Assembly (NCBI GenBank): GCA_963846165.1
Contig: CAWJUU010000007.1
Coordinates: 186,001 to 250,000, forward strand
DNA from: WHSW01 sp963846165
Lineage (GTDB): Bacteria > Actinomycetota > Thermoleophilia > Solirubrobacterales > 70-9
Direction: 5' to 3'
DNA: 64,000 nt
Position numbers and translations under genes: made by a program. Shown piece after piece: positions 50,672-58,627 of the stretch. The notes under the pieces are model-generated. The model saw only the letters and a program-made list of their open reading frames with translations. It had not been told where the DNA came from and did not search any database. Positions within the stretch are counted from its first letter, which is position 1. Every line of letters begins with the position of its first letter.

Positions 50672-51646
50672 CTAGCTGCCGGTCGCCCCTTCGACCGCCG
50701 ACTTCGCGTCGGCCGCCTGGGTGTCGTCCATGGGGACGATCAGCGCCGCCTCTGCGATCTCGCTGTAGCTGTCGACCACGTACTGCATGAACCCTGCGAC
50801 CTCTGGCTTGGCGATCGCCTCGCTCGACGGGTACATGAACAGCGGCCGCGAAAGCGGTGTGTACGAGCCGTCCTGGATCGTCGTCGCGTCCGGCGCGACG
50901 CAGCCGGAGCCGTCGTCGACCGAGACCAGGTTCAGCGAGTCGGCGTTCTGCTCGTAGTAGGAGAAGCCGAAGTAGCCGAGCCCACCCTGGTCGCCGGAGA
51001 CACCCTGGACGAGCACGTTGTCGTCCTCGGACGCCTGGTACTCCTTGCGGCTCACGCCCTCCTCACCGTTGATCACGTCGGTGAAGTAGTCGAACGTGCC
51101 CGAGTCGGTGCCGGGGCCGTAGAGGCTGACATCGACGTCCGGAAGCGGCTCGCCCGTGTCGGCGTCGTCGCCGAGCTCGCTGTAGTTGGTGACCGAGTCG
51201 TCGGTCCACAGCTGGGCGAGCTGGTCAACCGTCAGACAGCTGATTTCCAGGGCCGGGTTGGTGACCACCGAGATGCCGTCGTTGGCGACCGGGACCTCGG
51301 TGTACTCGACGCCGTCCTTCTTGCACAGCGCCTCTTCCTCGGGCTCGATCGAGCGCGAGGCGTCGGAGATGTCGGTCTCACCAGCGCAGAACTTCTCGAA
51401 GCCGCCGCTGGTGCCGGCCGCCCCGACGGTGATGTTCACGTCCGGGTTGTCCTGGTTGAACAGCTCGGCCGCCGCCTCGGCGAACGGCTGCACCGTGCTC
51501 GAGCCGTCGATCGCGATCGAGCCCGAGAGGCCGCTGGTGCCGGAGTCGCCGCTGGTGCTCTCGTCGTCGTCATCACCGCACGCGGCCACGCCGAAGGCGA
51601 GGACGGTGCTGGCGCCGATGGCGAGCAGCCACTTCTTGGACATCAC
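50672..51646 (-). CDS. pstS: Phosphate-binding lipoprotein PstS
   Basis: A 324-residue lipoprotein with lipobox VLAFGVAACG (Cys about residue 23) and an Asp/Ser/Gly tether. Phosphate-site motifs: AIDGSSTVQPFAEAAAELFN, GTSGGFEKFC, DASRSIEPEE and YGPGTDSGTFDYFTDVI. Two adjacent ATG codons are possible starts, and the RBS AAGGAGA fits either. It captures extracellular phosphate. A two-unit PHO box lies about 150 bp upstream and points to it. Confidence 0.95.
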   Translation of the reverse strand: MMSKKWLLAIGASTVLAFGVAACGDDDDESTSGDSGTSGLSGSIAIDGSSTVQPFAEAAAELFNQDNPDVNITVGAAGTSGGFEKFCAGETDISDASRSIEPEEEALCKKDGVEYTEVPVANDGISVVTNPALEISCLTVDQLAQLWTDDSVTNYSELGDDADTGEPLPDVDVSLYGPGTDSGTFDYFTDVINGEEGVSRKEYQASEDDNVLVQGVSGDQGGLGYFGFSYYEQNADSLNLVSVDDGSGCVAPDATTIQDGSYTPLSRPLFMYPSSEAIAKPEVAGFMQYVVDSYSEIAEAALIVPMDDTQAADAKSAVEGATGS

Positions 51647-51797
51647 TTGGATGGGTCTCCTTCTGGTTCGTTGACTCTGTCTCGCAGAGTTGGCTCTCTG
51701 AGTCGAGGGAGATGTGCGGCCGTTGGGCAGCAGGGCTCACCCCGCCACCGGGACGCTGACAACACCTCGCGGCGAGTTTGGTCGGCGCAGCGGAGCC

Positions 51798-51819
51798 TCG
51801 ATGTGAAAAACGTGTAAAG
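51798..51819 (-). promoter_or_regulatory. PHO box upstream of pstS
   Basis: On the minus strand, two adjacent 11-mers CTTTACACGTT and TTTCACATCGA. They match the GTTCAC-type direct repeats seen at three other places in the window. The distance to the pstS start is about 150 bp, with a long leader between. Confidence 0.65.
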
Positions 51820-51853
51820 CGGGAAGGAATCTCCCCGCAATGTGGCGAGACCG

Positions 51854-52663
51854 CTAGAGCGGCGGCGTCGCGACCGAGTCCTCGCCGGCCTTCTCGGCGG
51901 CGGGCTCGGGGGCTGGCGCCTCGGGGACGGAGACGTCCGCGTCCGTCGGGAAGGCCGCGTCGGGCTCGAACCGATAGCCGACGCCGAAGTGGGTGTGGAT
52001 GTAGGACCAGCCGGGCGAGTGCTTGTGGAGCTTCGAGCGCAGCTTGCGCACGAAGACGTCAACCGAGCGGTCGCCGTGGGCCATCGCATATCCCCAGACA
52101 CGCTGGTAGATCTCCTCGCGCTCGATCACCCTGCCGCTCGCCTCGGCGAGCACCTGGAGCAGCTCGAACTCGCGCCGGGTCAGGTTCAGGCTCCGGCCGG
52201 CGACGAAGGCTTGGAACTGGTCGTCGCGGATCTCGATCTCGCCGGCAACCAGCGGTCCGGAGTCGGCCTTCGGCTGGCTGCGCCGCCGACGCCGGACAAC
52301 CGCCTCGATCCGGGCCATCACCTCCTCGGGGTGCGAGGGCTTGGCGATCCAGTCGTCGACACCGAGGCGCAGGCCACGCACTCGCTGGGCCACGGTCGAG
52401 CCCTGGGTGCAGACGATCACCCCGAGGTCGGGGAGCATTCCGCAGATCCGCTCGAGGAACTCCCAGGCCACCGGGCCAAGGATCGCCAGGTCAACGACCA
52501 GTGCATTGAGCTTCATTGCCACGAGCTCCTCAGGCGGAACGCTTGAGGAGTGGACGCGGTACTCCCAGCCGGCCGCGTCCAACCGGCGGGCCAGGACGCG
52601 CATGAAGCCGCTGTCGTTGTCGATTACCGCGAGACGGACTGTCCCAGGCTGTGGATTCATCAA
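51854..52663 (-). CDS. OmpR/PhoB-family response regulator (likely phosphate regulator)
   Basis: A 269-residue regulator. The receiver domain (about 10-125) has VRLAVIDNDSGFMRVLARRL, phospho-acceptor Asp in ALVVDLAILG and Lys in DDWIAKPSHPEEV. The winged helix (about 145-235) has LNLTRREFELLQVLAEASGR, RVWGYAMAHGDRSVDVFVRK and a wing THFGVGYRF. A disordered Ala/Pro/Glu tail follows. It sits upstream of pstS in the same direction. No kinase gene is adjacent. It is the natural candidate for the PhoP-like protein that binds the local PHO boxes, but this is inferred from position. Confidence 0.88.
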   Translation of the reverse strand: MMNPQPGTVRLAVIDNDSGFMRVLARRLDAAGWEYRVHSSSVPPEELVAMKLNALVVDLAILGPVAWEFLERICGMLPDLGVIVCTQGSTVAQRVRGLRLGVDDWIAKPSHPEEVMARIEAVVRRRRRSQPKADSGPLVAGEIEIRDDQFQAFVAGRSLNLTRREFELLQVLAEASGRVIEREEIYQRVWGYAMAHGDRSVDVFVRKLRSKLHKHSPGWSYIHTHFGVGYRFEPDAAFPTDADVSVPEAPAPEPAAEKAGEDSVATPPL

Positions 52664-52917
52664 GTCGGCCGGTTGGGCGGAAAAGCGGGAAGGCCGGCTC
52701 CTGCCCCGGTCCTCTCTCTTACGCGCCGCATGGTAGAGGCCCGGGCAGAGGCACGAAGAACGTTCACAGAACTTTCACACGCTATTTCTCCGGTTTTTCA
52801 CCCTCAACCGCGTCGCCGCGAGCAGACTGCCGCACAACGAGATCCTCTCTCGTGCAGCGCGCGGCCGCACTCCCTGCCCCGGGTCGCGCGCTCATCCTTC
52901 CGGGGAGCGCGAGGCGG
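52664..52917. other. Promoter region of the OmpR-type regulator
   Basis: A 254-bp gap between the regulator start and the 3' end of uppP. It contains the PHO-box array at 52762-52805 and nothing else recognisable. No credible small gene. Confidence 0.4.
52762..52805 (+). promoter_or_regulatory. PHO-box array upstream of the OmpR-type regulator
   Basis: GTTCACAGAAC, TTTCACACGCT, then after a one-base offset TTTCTCCGGTT and TTTCACCCTCA. The order and even the TTCTCCGG variant of the third unit mirror the array at 38785. It is oriented away from the regulator gene, whose start is about 100 bp to the left. Autoregulation is possible if orientation is not critical. Confidence 0.6.
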
Positions 52918-53760
52918 CTAGAAGGTCGCCTCGCGTACTCCGGCCGCGATCAGCCCGAGCAGGATCACGCCGATCACGACCCGGTAGACGACGAAGACGT
53001 CGTAGCTGTGGGTGCGGACGAAGCGCAGCAGGCCGAAGATCGCCAGGTACCCCGAGACCGCCGAGGCGATGATCCCGGCGATGATCGGTCCGGTGACGCC
53101 GTCGGGCAGGCCGTCGGTGATCGCGCCGTAGCCCTTGACCGCGATCGCTCCGGCGGTCGCCGGAACCAGCAACAGGAAGGAGATCCGTGCGGCCGCGTCG
53201 CGGGTGAAGCCGAGGAAGCGGCCGGCGGTGATCGTGATCCCGGAGCGCGAGGTCCCGGGCGCCAGCGAGAGCGCCTGGGCAAGGCCGATGTAGAGGCCGT
53301 GGCGCACCTTGACGTGGTCGACGTCGAGGCGCTGCGGGAGACGGTCGGCGACGCCGAGCAGGAGCCCGAAGAGGATCAGCTGGACGGCGATCATCCACGG
53401 CTCGCCGAGGTTCTCGTCGATCGCCTCCTCGCCGAGCCCGCCGACGATCACCGCCGGGATCGTGCCCACGATCACGACCCAGGCGAGGTGCTCGTCGTGG
53501 CCCTCGATCGTGCGGGTGCGGAGCGTGCTCAGAAACCCTCGCACCATCCCGGCGAGGTCGTGGCGGAAGTACCAGACGACCGCGGTCAGGGTGCCGATGT
53601 GAAGCGCGACGTCGAAGGTCTTGTTGAAGCCCGGGTTCTCGCGCAGGAAGGTGTAGTCCTGCAGCCACGGGACCACGATCAGGTGGCCGGAGGAGGAGAT
53701 CGGCAGGAACTCGGTGAGTCCCTGCACGATCCCGAGCAGGATCGCCTCGAGGATCGACAC
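52918..53760 (-). CDS. uppP: Undecaprenyl-diphosphate phosphatase
   Basis: A 280-residue membrane protein (BacA/UppP family). Motif 1: QGLTEFLPISSSGHLIVVPW. Motif 2: LSLAPGTSRSGITITAGRFL, with the catalytic Glu, Ser and Arg. About eight helices. It regenerates the lipid carrier for cell-wall synthesis. I use the GTG at 53760 (SILEAILLGIVQG), because the longer upstream frame is arginine-rich and not family-like. Confidence 0.93.
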   Translation of the reverse strand: MSILEAILLGIVQGLTEFLPISSSGHLIVVPWLQDYTFLRENPGFNKTFDVALHIGTLTAVVWYFRHDLAGMVRGFLSTLRTRTIEGHDEHLAWVVIVGTIPAVIVGGLGEEAIDENLGEPWMIAVQLILFGLLLGVADRLPQRLDVDHVKVRHGLYIGLAQALSLAPGTSRSGITITAGRFLGFTRDAAARISFLLLVPATAGAIAVKGYGAITDGLPDGVTGPIIAGIIASAVSGYLAIFGLLRFVRTHSYDVFVVYRVVIGVILLGLIAAGVREATF

Positions 53761-53813
53761 GCGCGGGGAGGTTAGCCCGCGCTCAGGCCGCGACCCGGGG
53801 ACGGGCTCTGTTG

Positions 53814-54239
53814 CTAGTCGGCGGTCTCGTCGAGGAGCTCGCCGAGCAGTGCCTCGACGCGGCCTTTGATCTCGTCGCGCACGTCTCGCACGCCCGCGAT
53901 ATCGAGCAGGGCCGGATCGCGGACCTCCCAATCCTCGTAGCGCTTGCCGGGATAGATCGGGCAGGCGTCGCCGCATCCCATCGTGATCACCGCATCCGCG
54001 GCCTCGACGACCTCGTCGGTCAGCGGCTTCGGGAACTCCTTGCCGAGGTCGATCCCGATCTCAGACATCGCAGCGACCACGTTCGGGTTCACCTGCTCCG
54101 CGGGGGCCGAGCCGGCCGAGCGAACGTGGACCCGCCCCTTGGCGAGTTGGTCGAGCAACGCAGCGGCCATCTGGCTGCGGCCCGCGTTCTCGACGCAGAC
54201 GAAGAGGACCTCGGGCAGATTGGATGCCACGGCGTCCAC
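53814..54239 (-). CDS. arsC: Arsenate reductase / low-molecular-weight phosphatase family
   Basis: A 141-residue protein. P-loop C-x5-R in VLFVCVENAGRSQMAAALLD (Cys about residue 14), later VITMGCGDACPIYPGKRYED with the redox Cys pair, and the general acid Asp in DWEVRDPALLDIAGVRDVRD. This matches thioredoxin- or mycothiol-coupled arsenate reductases. GTG at 54239 is chosen. Upstream sequence belongs to the divergent gene. Tyrosine phosphatase activity is an alternative. No ars transporter is adjacent. Confidence 0.82.
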   Translation of the reverse strand: MDAVASNLPEVLFVCVENAGRSQMAAALLDQLAKGRVHVRSAGSAPAEQVNPNVVAAMSEIGIDLGKEFPKPLTDEVVEAADAVITMGCGDACPIYPGKRYEDWEVRDPALLDIAGVRDVRDEIKGRVEALLGELLDETAD

Positions 54240-54273
54240 CTTATTCCGCGATCGGGGCGATAGAGTTCGCGCA

Positions 54274-54528
54274 GTGAGCCGGGTTCGTCGCCTCGCCATC
54301 CTGGTCGCCACCTCGCTGGTGGTGCTGTTCGTGCTCGCGCCCGCGGCGATGGCCGCCGACGGTGTCGGCCTCTGGGGCCGCACAGACGACAAGGTGGTCA
54401 CCTACTTCTCGTTCGCTGTGATGGCCTTCTTCGCGATCCTCGTCGTCGTCCTCTCGATCATCCAGATGCGGCTCGACAGCCGCAAGGAGAGGGCGCGCGA
54501 GGAGCTGGACCGCCTCCGGCGCCCGTAG
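54274..54528 (+). CDS. Small two-helix membrane protein
   Basis: An 84-residue protein starting at a GTG (SRVRRLAILVATSLVVLFVL) with a TAGAGT -10-like box 8 bp before, so probably leaderless. The first helix may be a signal sequence ending at APAAMAADG. A second helix (YFSFAVMAFFAILVVVLSII) is followed by a basic/acidic tail that looks coiled (MRLDSRKERAREELDRLRR). Function unknown. 12 bp before the crotonase gene, so likely co-transcribed. Confidence 0.7.
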   Translation: MSRVRRLAILVATSLVVLFVLAPAAMAADGVGLWGRTDDKVVTYFSFAVMAFFAILVVVLSIIQMRLDSRKERAREELDRLRRP

Positions 54529-54540
54529 CCGCCAAGCGTC

Positions 54541-55347
54541 GTGTCGAAGGTCTCGTACGAGCGCGCTGGAGCCGCGGCGGTGCTGACGATCATCCGGCCC
54601 GAGCGGCGCAACGCGGTCGACGACGAGACGGCGGCGCTGCTGCTCGACGGGTTCCGCCGCTTCGAGTCCGACGAGGATGCGCGCGCCCTCGTGCTCACCG
54701 GCGATGGCCCGGAGGCCTTCTGCGCCGGCGCCGATCTGAAGGCGTTCGCCGAGAAGGCCGCGCGCTTTGCCGGTGACGACCCGGAGGGCGAGATCGACGC
54801 CTGGCTCGACGAGCGCCCCGACGGCCCGCTCGGCTTCAGCCGCCTGCGGGCATCGAAGCCGACGATCGCCGCGATCTCCGGCTGGTGCCTGGCCGGCGGG
54901 CTCGAGCTGGCGCTTTGGTGCGATCTGCGAATTGCGTCCGAGAGCGCGCGGCTCGGGTTCACCGAGCGCCGCTTCGGGGTCCCGCTGATCGACGGCGGGA
55001 CCCAGCGCCTGCCGCGGATCGTCGGCATGGGCCGGGCGCTCGAGATGATCCTCACCGGCCGCGTGGTCGAGGCCGCCGAGGCGCTCGAGTGGGGTCTCGT
55101 GAACGAGGTCGTCGCGCCGGGCCGTCAGCTCGAGCGAGCACTCGAGATCGCCGAGGGGCTCGCGGGCTTTCCGCAGCCGACGATGCTCTCCGATCGCCGC
55201 GCGGCGCTCGAGGGCATCGGCCTGACGCTCGAAGAAGGCCTCGCGCGCGAGGCCGAGCTCGGTCGCGACTCGGTCGCCACCGGGGTCCTCGGCGCCGGCC
55301 GCTTCGCCGCCGGCGAGGGCCGAGGCGCCGAGGGCGCCGGCGTCTAA
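54541..55347 (+). CDS. Enoyl-CoA hydratase/isomerase family protein
   Basis: A 268-residue crotonase starting from GTG 54541. It has VLTIIRPERRNAVDDETAAL, the oxyanion-hole turn DGPEAFCAGADLKAF, CLAGGLELALWCDLRIASE and FTERRFGVPLIDGGTQRLPR. Catalytic acids are replaced or shifted relative to classical hydratases, so it may be an isomerase, hydrolase or dehydratase. Its C-terminus is Gly/Ala-rich. An inverted-repeat element follows 4 bp after its stop. Confidence 0.85.
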   Translation: MSKVSYERAGAAAVLTIIRPERRNAVDDETAALLLDGFRRFESDEDARALVLTGDGPEAFCAGADLKAFAEKAARFAGDDPEGEIDAWLDERPDGPLGFSRLRASKPTIAAISGWCLAGGLELALWCDLRIASESARLGFTERRFGVPLIDGGTQRLPRIVGMGRALEMILTGRVVEAAEALEWGLVNEVVAPGRQLERALEIAEGLAGFPQPTMLSDRRAALEGIGLTLEEGLAREAELGRDSVATGVLGAGRFAAGEGRGAEGAGV

Positions 55348-55350
55348 CGC

Positions 55351-55736
55351 GTTCCGCTCTGGCCGTCGCCGGGGCGCGAGGCGGGGATCGTTGTCAGTGA
55401 GGGAGGGTGTGGTGCGAGCGCAGGTCGCTAACCCCGGACTCAACCGTCCCTCGGCGTCGAGTCCGAGGTTGACATTGCAATAGAGCAACAACTCTCCTTT
55501 CGAGCTCGACGCGCGATCGAAGGGCGAGTTGACGCGCTGGCCGAGGGCTCGATTGGCGCCTTATTCTCGGATGGCGAGAAGAAAGCGCCACCCACGGCCG
55601 AGGCCGACCAAAAGCGCCCGCGCCAGGCCCAACTCCCTCCCTCACTGACACCCGACCAGGCCTCGCACCCCGACTCGGCCCGAGCGGAACGCCACAGCCC
55701 GAGCGGAACGCCACCAGCCCGAGCGGAACGCCACCA
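55351..55736. mobile_element. Inverted-repeat element, copy B (MITE-like)
   Basis: About 386 bp. The left end starts GTTCCGCTCTGGCCG at 55351. The right end, read inverted from 55690, starts GTTCCGCTCGGGCCG. Both continue with GCGAGGC and TGTCAGTGAGGGAGGG, giving imperfect inverted repeats of 60-70 bp. Next to the left repeat is a block CTCAACCGTCCCTCGGCGTC shared with copy A (32458). Three tandem 19-20-bp units (GCCCGAGCGGAACGCCACCA) end the element at 55678-55736. No transposase. It sits between convergent gene ends. Confidence 0.7.
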
Positions 55737-55757
55737 ACACAGCGCCGACGCTCGGCC

Positions 55758-56660
55758 TCAGGCGATCCGGAACTCGGTCAGCAGGCGCTTCTCGGCCTCG
55801 CCCTCGACCGTGGCGACGACCTCGACGTTGCCCTCGAGCGGGGTGCCGCGGAGCTTGGTCGCGAGCAGGTCGTCGACCTGGAAGATGCCGGCGGAGTTGT
55901 TCATCGCGATCTCGATCCGGACCGCTCGCTCGTCTCCCGCGGCGATGTCGATCCGGTCGATCGCGGCGGCCGAGATCGAGTGGATCCCGACCTGGCCCGC
56001 CTCGACCGGGAGCCGCGAGCGACCGTGGGCCATGTCGAGCGCGTCGGCGACCCGGACCACCCCGGCCTCGACCGTGAACGGGTCGCCGCGGCGGCGGTGG
56101 CCGATGATCGCGTGCAAGGACTCGGAGATGACCACGGTTCGCTCCGCGGTCTCCTTGTAGACGGCGGCGAGCAGCTCGCGCAGCTTGCGCTCAGCGAGAA
56201 AGAGGCTGTACTCCTCGTGATCGGTGCGATGGATCCCCATGCCGACGTCGTGAAGCAGGGCCCCGGCGGCGACGACCACCTCGGCGTCGCGGTCGCGCAT
56301 CGCGTGGTCGGTGACCATCGCCGGCTCGATCCCGCCCTTGACCAGCAGCCGCAGCAGCCGCAGGGCGATGTTGAGCACCACCTGGACGTGGACCCACGAG
56401 TGGTCCGACATCCCCAGCCGCTCGGACTGCACCTGGGCCATGTGCCACCACGCACGGACCTCGTCGTCGGCGTTGACCGCCTCGAGCAGCGCCTCGAGCC
56501 TGCGGTTGCCGCGCGTCGGGGCGCGCACCGCGGCGCCGGCGATCGCCTCGCTCGACGTCCGCCCGAGCTCTCCGGGCCCGGCCGGGGCCTCGGCGGCGGG
56601 CGGCGTCTCCTCCACCGGCGGGGCGGGCTCCGCCGACGGGCTCTCCTGCTGCTTGGCCAC
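55758..56660 (-). CDS. HD-domain phosphohydrolase
   Basis: A 300-residue protein. A disordered Pro/Ala/Glu N-terminus of about 45 residues precedes an HD domain: SDHSWVHVQVVLNIALRLLR (first His), GALLHDVGMGIHRTDHEEY (HD pair), then VVRVADALDMAHGRSRLPV (last Asp). A beta-rich C-terminal part follows (VEVVATVEGEAEKRLLTEF). It probably hydrolyses a nucleotide or cyclic nucleotide. The order of motifs is that of general HD enzymes rather than HD-GYP. Single gene with its 3' end beside the inverted-repeat element. Confidence 0.82.
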   Translation of the reverse strand: MAKQQESPSAEPAPPVEETPPAAEAPAGPGELGRTSSEAIAGAAVRAPTRGNRRLEALLEAVNADDEVRAWWHMAQVQSERLGMSDHSWVHVQVVLNIALRLLRLLVKGGIEPAMVTDHAMRDRDAEVVVAAGALLHDVGMGIHRTDHEEYSLFLAERKLRELLAAVYKETAERTVVISESLHAIIGHRRRGDPFTVEAGVVRVADALDMAHGRSRLPVEAGQVGIHSISAAAIDRIDIAAGDERAVRIEIAMNNSAGIFQVDDLLATKLRGTPLEGNVEVVATVEGEAEKRLLTEFRIA

Positions 56661-56752
56661 GGGCAGAGGATCGCATGCGCGCCCGAGCGATTCGAAAGGT
56701 CCAGCTCGCAGGCCGTTTTTCCGCCGCCCGGCGCCTCTACGCTGCGCACGCT

Positions 56753-56938
56753 GTGGCGACCGACGGGGCGGGTCAGTCGAGATGTGCCGAGACCGGGCTC
56801 GCCGTTCCCGAATGCAGCTGCAAACGCTGCTTCGAACGGATGCTGCGCGAGTTCTCGCCCGAGCTGCTCGACGGGGAGATCCGGATCACACGGGTGAGCG
56901 AACGCGACGGTCCCAGCGAGCAGCGAGAGGCCGCCTAG
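56753..56938 (+). CDS. Small cysteine-rich protein
   Basis: A 61-residue protein from GTG 56753. Four cysteines in CAETGLAVPECSCKRCFERM could form a zinc site (C-x9-C-x-C-x2-C). The rest is acidic and helical (LREFSPELLDGEIRITRVSE). No family recognised. It lies between the divergent HD-domain gene and the GHMP kinase (16-bp gap), with which it is probably transcribed. Confidence 0.5.
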   Translation: MATDGAGQSRCAETGLAVPECSCKRCFERMLREFSPELLDGEIRITRVSERDGPSEQREAA

Positions 56939-56954
56939 CTACGATCCCGCCGCG

Positions 56955-57866
56955 GTGAGCGCACGCGGCGAAGCGAGAGGCCGGGCCTTCGCGCGGGCCG
57001 CGCTGGTCGGCAACCCCTCGGACGGCTTCGGCGGCAAGACGCTGGCGACGGTCATACGCGAGTTCTCGGCCACGGTCACGGTCGGTGATCCGACGCGTGG
57101 AGTCGATTTCGAGGGGGCGGGGACGGCGCTGATCGACGCCGCGATCGCTCGCTTCGAGCGCGAGTGCCCAGCCGCCGACGCCGCCACCGCGATCCGGCAC
57201 GCGACCGACATCCCACGCCAGGTCGGCCTCGGCGGCTCGAGCGCGATCGTGATCGCGACCCTGAGGGCACTGTGCAACCTGAACACGATCGAGTTCGAGC
57301 CGGCCCGGCTGGCGGAGATCGCGCTCGCGGTCGAGGTCGAGGACCTGGGGATCCCGGCCGGCCTTCAGGATCGGGTCACCCAGGCCTACGGTGGCCTCGT
57401 CTACATGGACTTCGCCCCCGGCGCCCGCGATCCGTATCAGGTGCTCGATCCCGCCCTGCTGCCGCCGCTGTTCGTCGCCTACCGCACCGACGCCGATCAG
57501 CCGTCGGCCGGGGTTCACGCCGAGCTGCGGCGTCGTGTAGCCGCGGGCGACGAGGGGGCGACCGGAGCGCTCGACGAGATCGCGGCTCTCGCCGAGGCCG
57601 GGTGGCGCTGCTTGCTCGCCGGCGATCGCGACGGGCTTGGCACCGTGATGAGTGAGAACGTCGCCGTGCGGGCGCGGCTCGTCGAGCTCGATCCGCGCCA
57701 CATGCGGATGGTCGAGCTCGCGCGCTCGCTCGGCGCGCCGGCCAACTACGCGGGCTCCGGAGGCGCGATCGTAGGTCTGGTCCCCGACGGCGCCGCAACC
57801 GGCGAGCTCGCCGCTGCCTTTGCCGAGGAGGTGTGCGGGGTCCTCTTTCCTCAGCTCGGCACCTAG
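56955..57866 (+). CDS. GHMP-family sugar kinase (glucuronokinase-like)
   Basis: A 303-residue kinase from GTG 56955. N-terminal substrate motif VGNPSDGFGGKTLATVIREF, the ATP-binding P-loop PRQVGLGGSSAIVIATLRAL at about residue 80, and the C-terminal Gly-rich motif ANYAGSGGAIVGLVPDG. The N-P-S-D-G-F-G-G-K motif is typical of the glucuronokinase/GalK-like branch. It phosphorylates a sugar or sugar acid with ATP, identity unknown. Co-directional with the next crotonase (10-bp gap). Confidence 0.82.
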   Translation: MSARGEARGRAFARAALVGNPSDGFGGKTLATVIREFSATVTVGDPTRGVDFEGAGTALIDAAIARFERECPAADAATAIRHATDIPRQVGLGGSSAIVIATLRALCNLNTIEFEPARLAEIALAVEVEDLGIPAGLQDRVTQAYGGLVYMDFAPGARDPYQVLDPALLPPLFVAYRTDADQPSAGVHAELRRRVAAGDEGATGALDEIAALAEAGWRCLLAGDRDGLGTVMSENVAVRARLVELDPRHMRMVELARSLGAPANYAGSGGAIVGLVPDGAATGELAAAFAEEVCGVLFPQLGT

Positions 57867-57876
57867 AATTCACGCG

Positions 57877-58614
57877 GTGACTGATCTGCTCTCGATCGAG
57901 CGTCGGGGAGAGGTGGCGGTGGTCACGCTACGTCGCCCCGAGAAGCGCAACGCGCTCTCGATCGAGCTGCGGACCGAGCTCTCCGAGGCCTTCGGGGCGC
58001 TCTCCGGCGACGACTCGGTCGGCTGCGTCGTCCTCACCGGCGCCGGCCCGGCGTTCTGCTCGGGCATGGACACCGATCAATTCGGCGGTGACCGCGCGCA
58101 CCGCGAGCAGCTGGTGAACACGAGCACGCTCGCCTTCCAGGCGGTCGGCAACTGCCGGCGTCCTGTGGTCGCGGCGGTCAACGGGCCCGCGCTGGCGGGC
58201 GGATTCGCCTTGGCGCTGCTCTGCGACCTGCGGGTCGCCTCGCAGTCGGCCAGCTTCGGCTACCCGGAGCTGCCACGAGGCATCCCGCCCAGCTACGCGG
58301 CTGCCAGGGCGGTGCTGCCGGCGACGGTCGCGCAGGAGCTCTGTCTAACCGGCCGGATAGTGCGGGCGACCGAGGCGCAGCGGCTGGGGATCGTGCGCGA
58401 GGTCGTCGCGGGCGACGTCGTCCCCCGCTCGCTCGCACTCGCCGAGCGCGTCGCCGGCCTGCCGCGCAAGGCGATCCTCGAGACCAAGCGCCGCACGCTG
58501 CTCGAGCGCGGGCACCTCTGGGGCTTCCTCTTCGACGAGGAAGAGAAGGTCTTTCGCCGCGCGCTGCTTGGCGACGCGGAACCGGGCGAGCAGGAGGACG
58601 GTCAGGCCGCCTGA
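57877..58614 (+). CDS. Enoyl-CoA hydratase/isomerase family protein
   Basis: A 245-residue crotonase. VAVVTLRRPEKRNALSIELR, oxyanion-hole GAGPAFCSGMDTDQFGG, and NGPALAGGFALALLCDLRVA followed by FGYPELPRGIPPSYAA. I start at GTG 57877 (TDLLSIERRGE). A TAGAAT box lies 8 bp upstream, suggesting a leaderless message. The usual catalytic Glu pair is only partly kept (Glu in YPELPRG), so the exact reaction is open. Confidence 0.84.
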   Translation: MTDLLSIERRGEVAVVTLRRPEKRNALSIELRTELSEAFGALSGDDSVGCVVLTGAGPAFCSGMDTDQFGGDRAHREQLVNTSTLAFQAVGNCRRPVVAAVNGPALAGGFALALLCDLRVASQSASFGYPELPRGIPPSYAAARAVLPATVAQELCLTGRIVRATEAQRLGIVREVVAGDVVPRSLALAERVAGLPRKAILETKRRTLLERGHLWGFLFDEEEKVFRRALLGDAEPGEQEDGQAA

Positions 58615-58627
58615 GCGCCGGCCCTCG

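Noticed and set aside
54241..55491. A 416-codon minus-strand frame beginning MLLYCNVNLGLD, and a similar start at 32603 on the minus strand
   Set aside because: The shared N-terminal sequence is produced by the inverted-repeat element, not by a conserved protein. The body is antisense to the crotonase and small membrane gene and has shadow-type composition.
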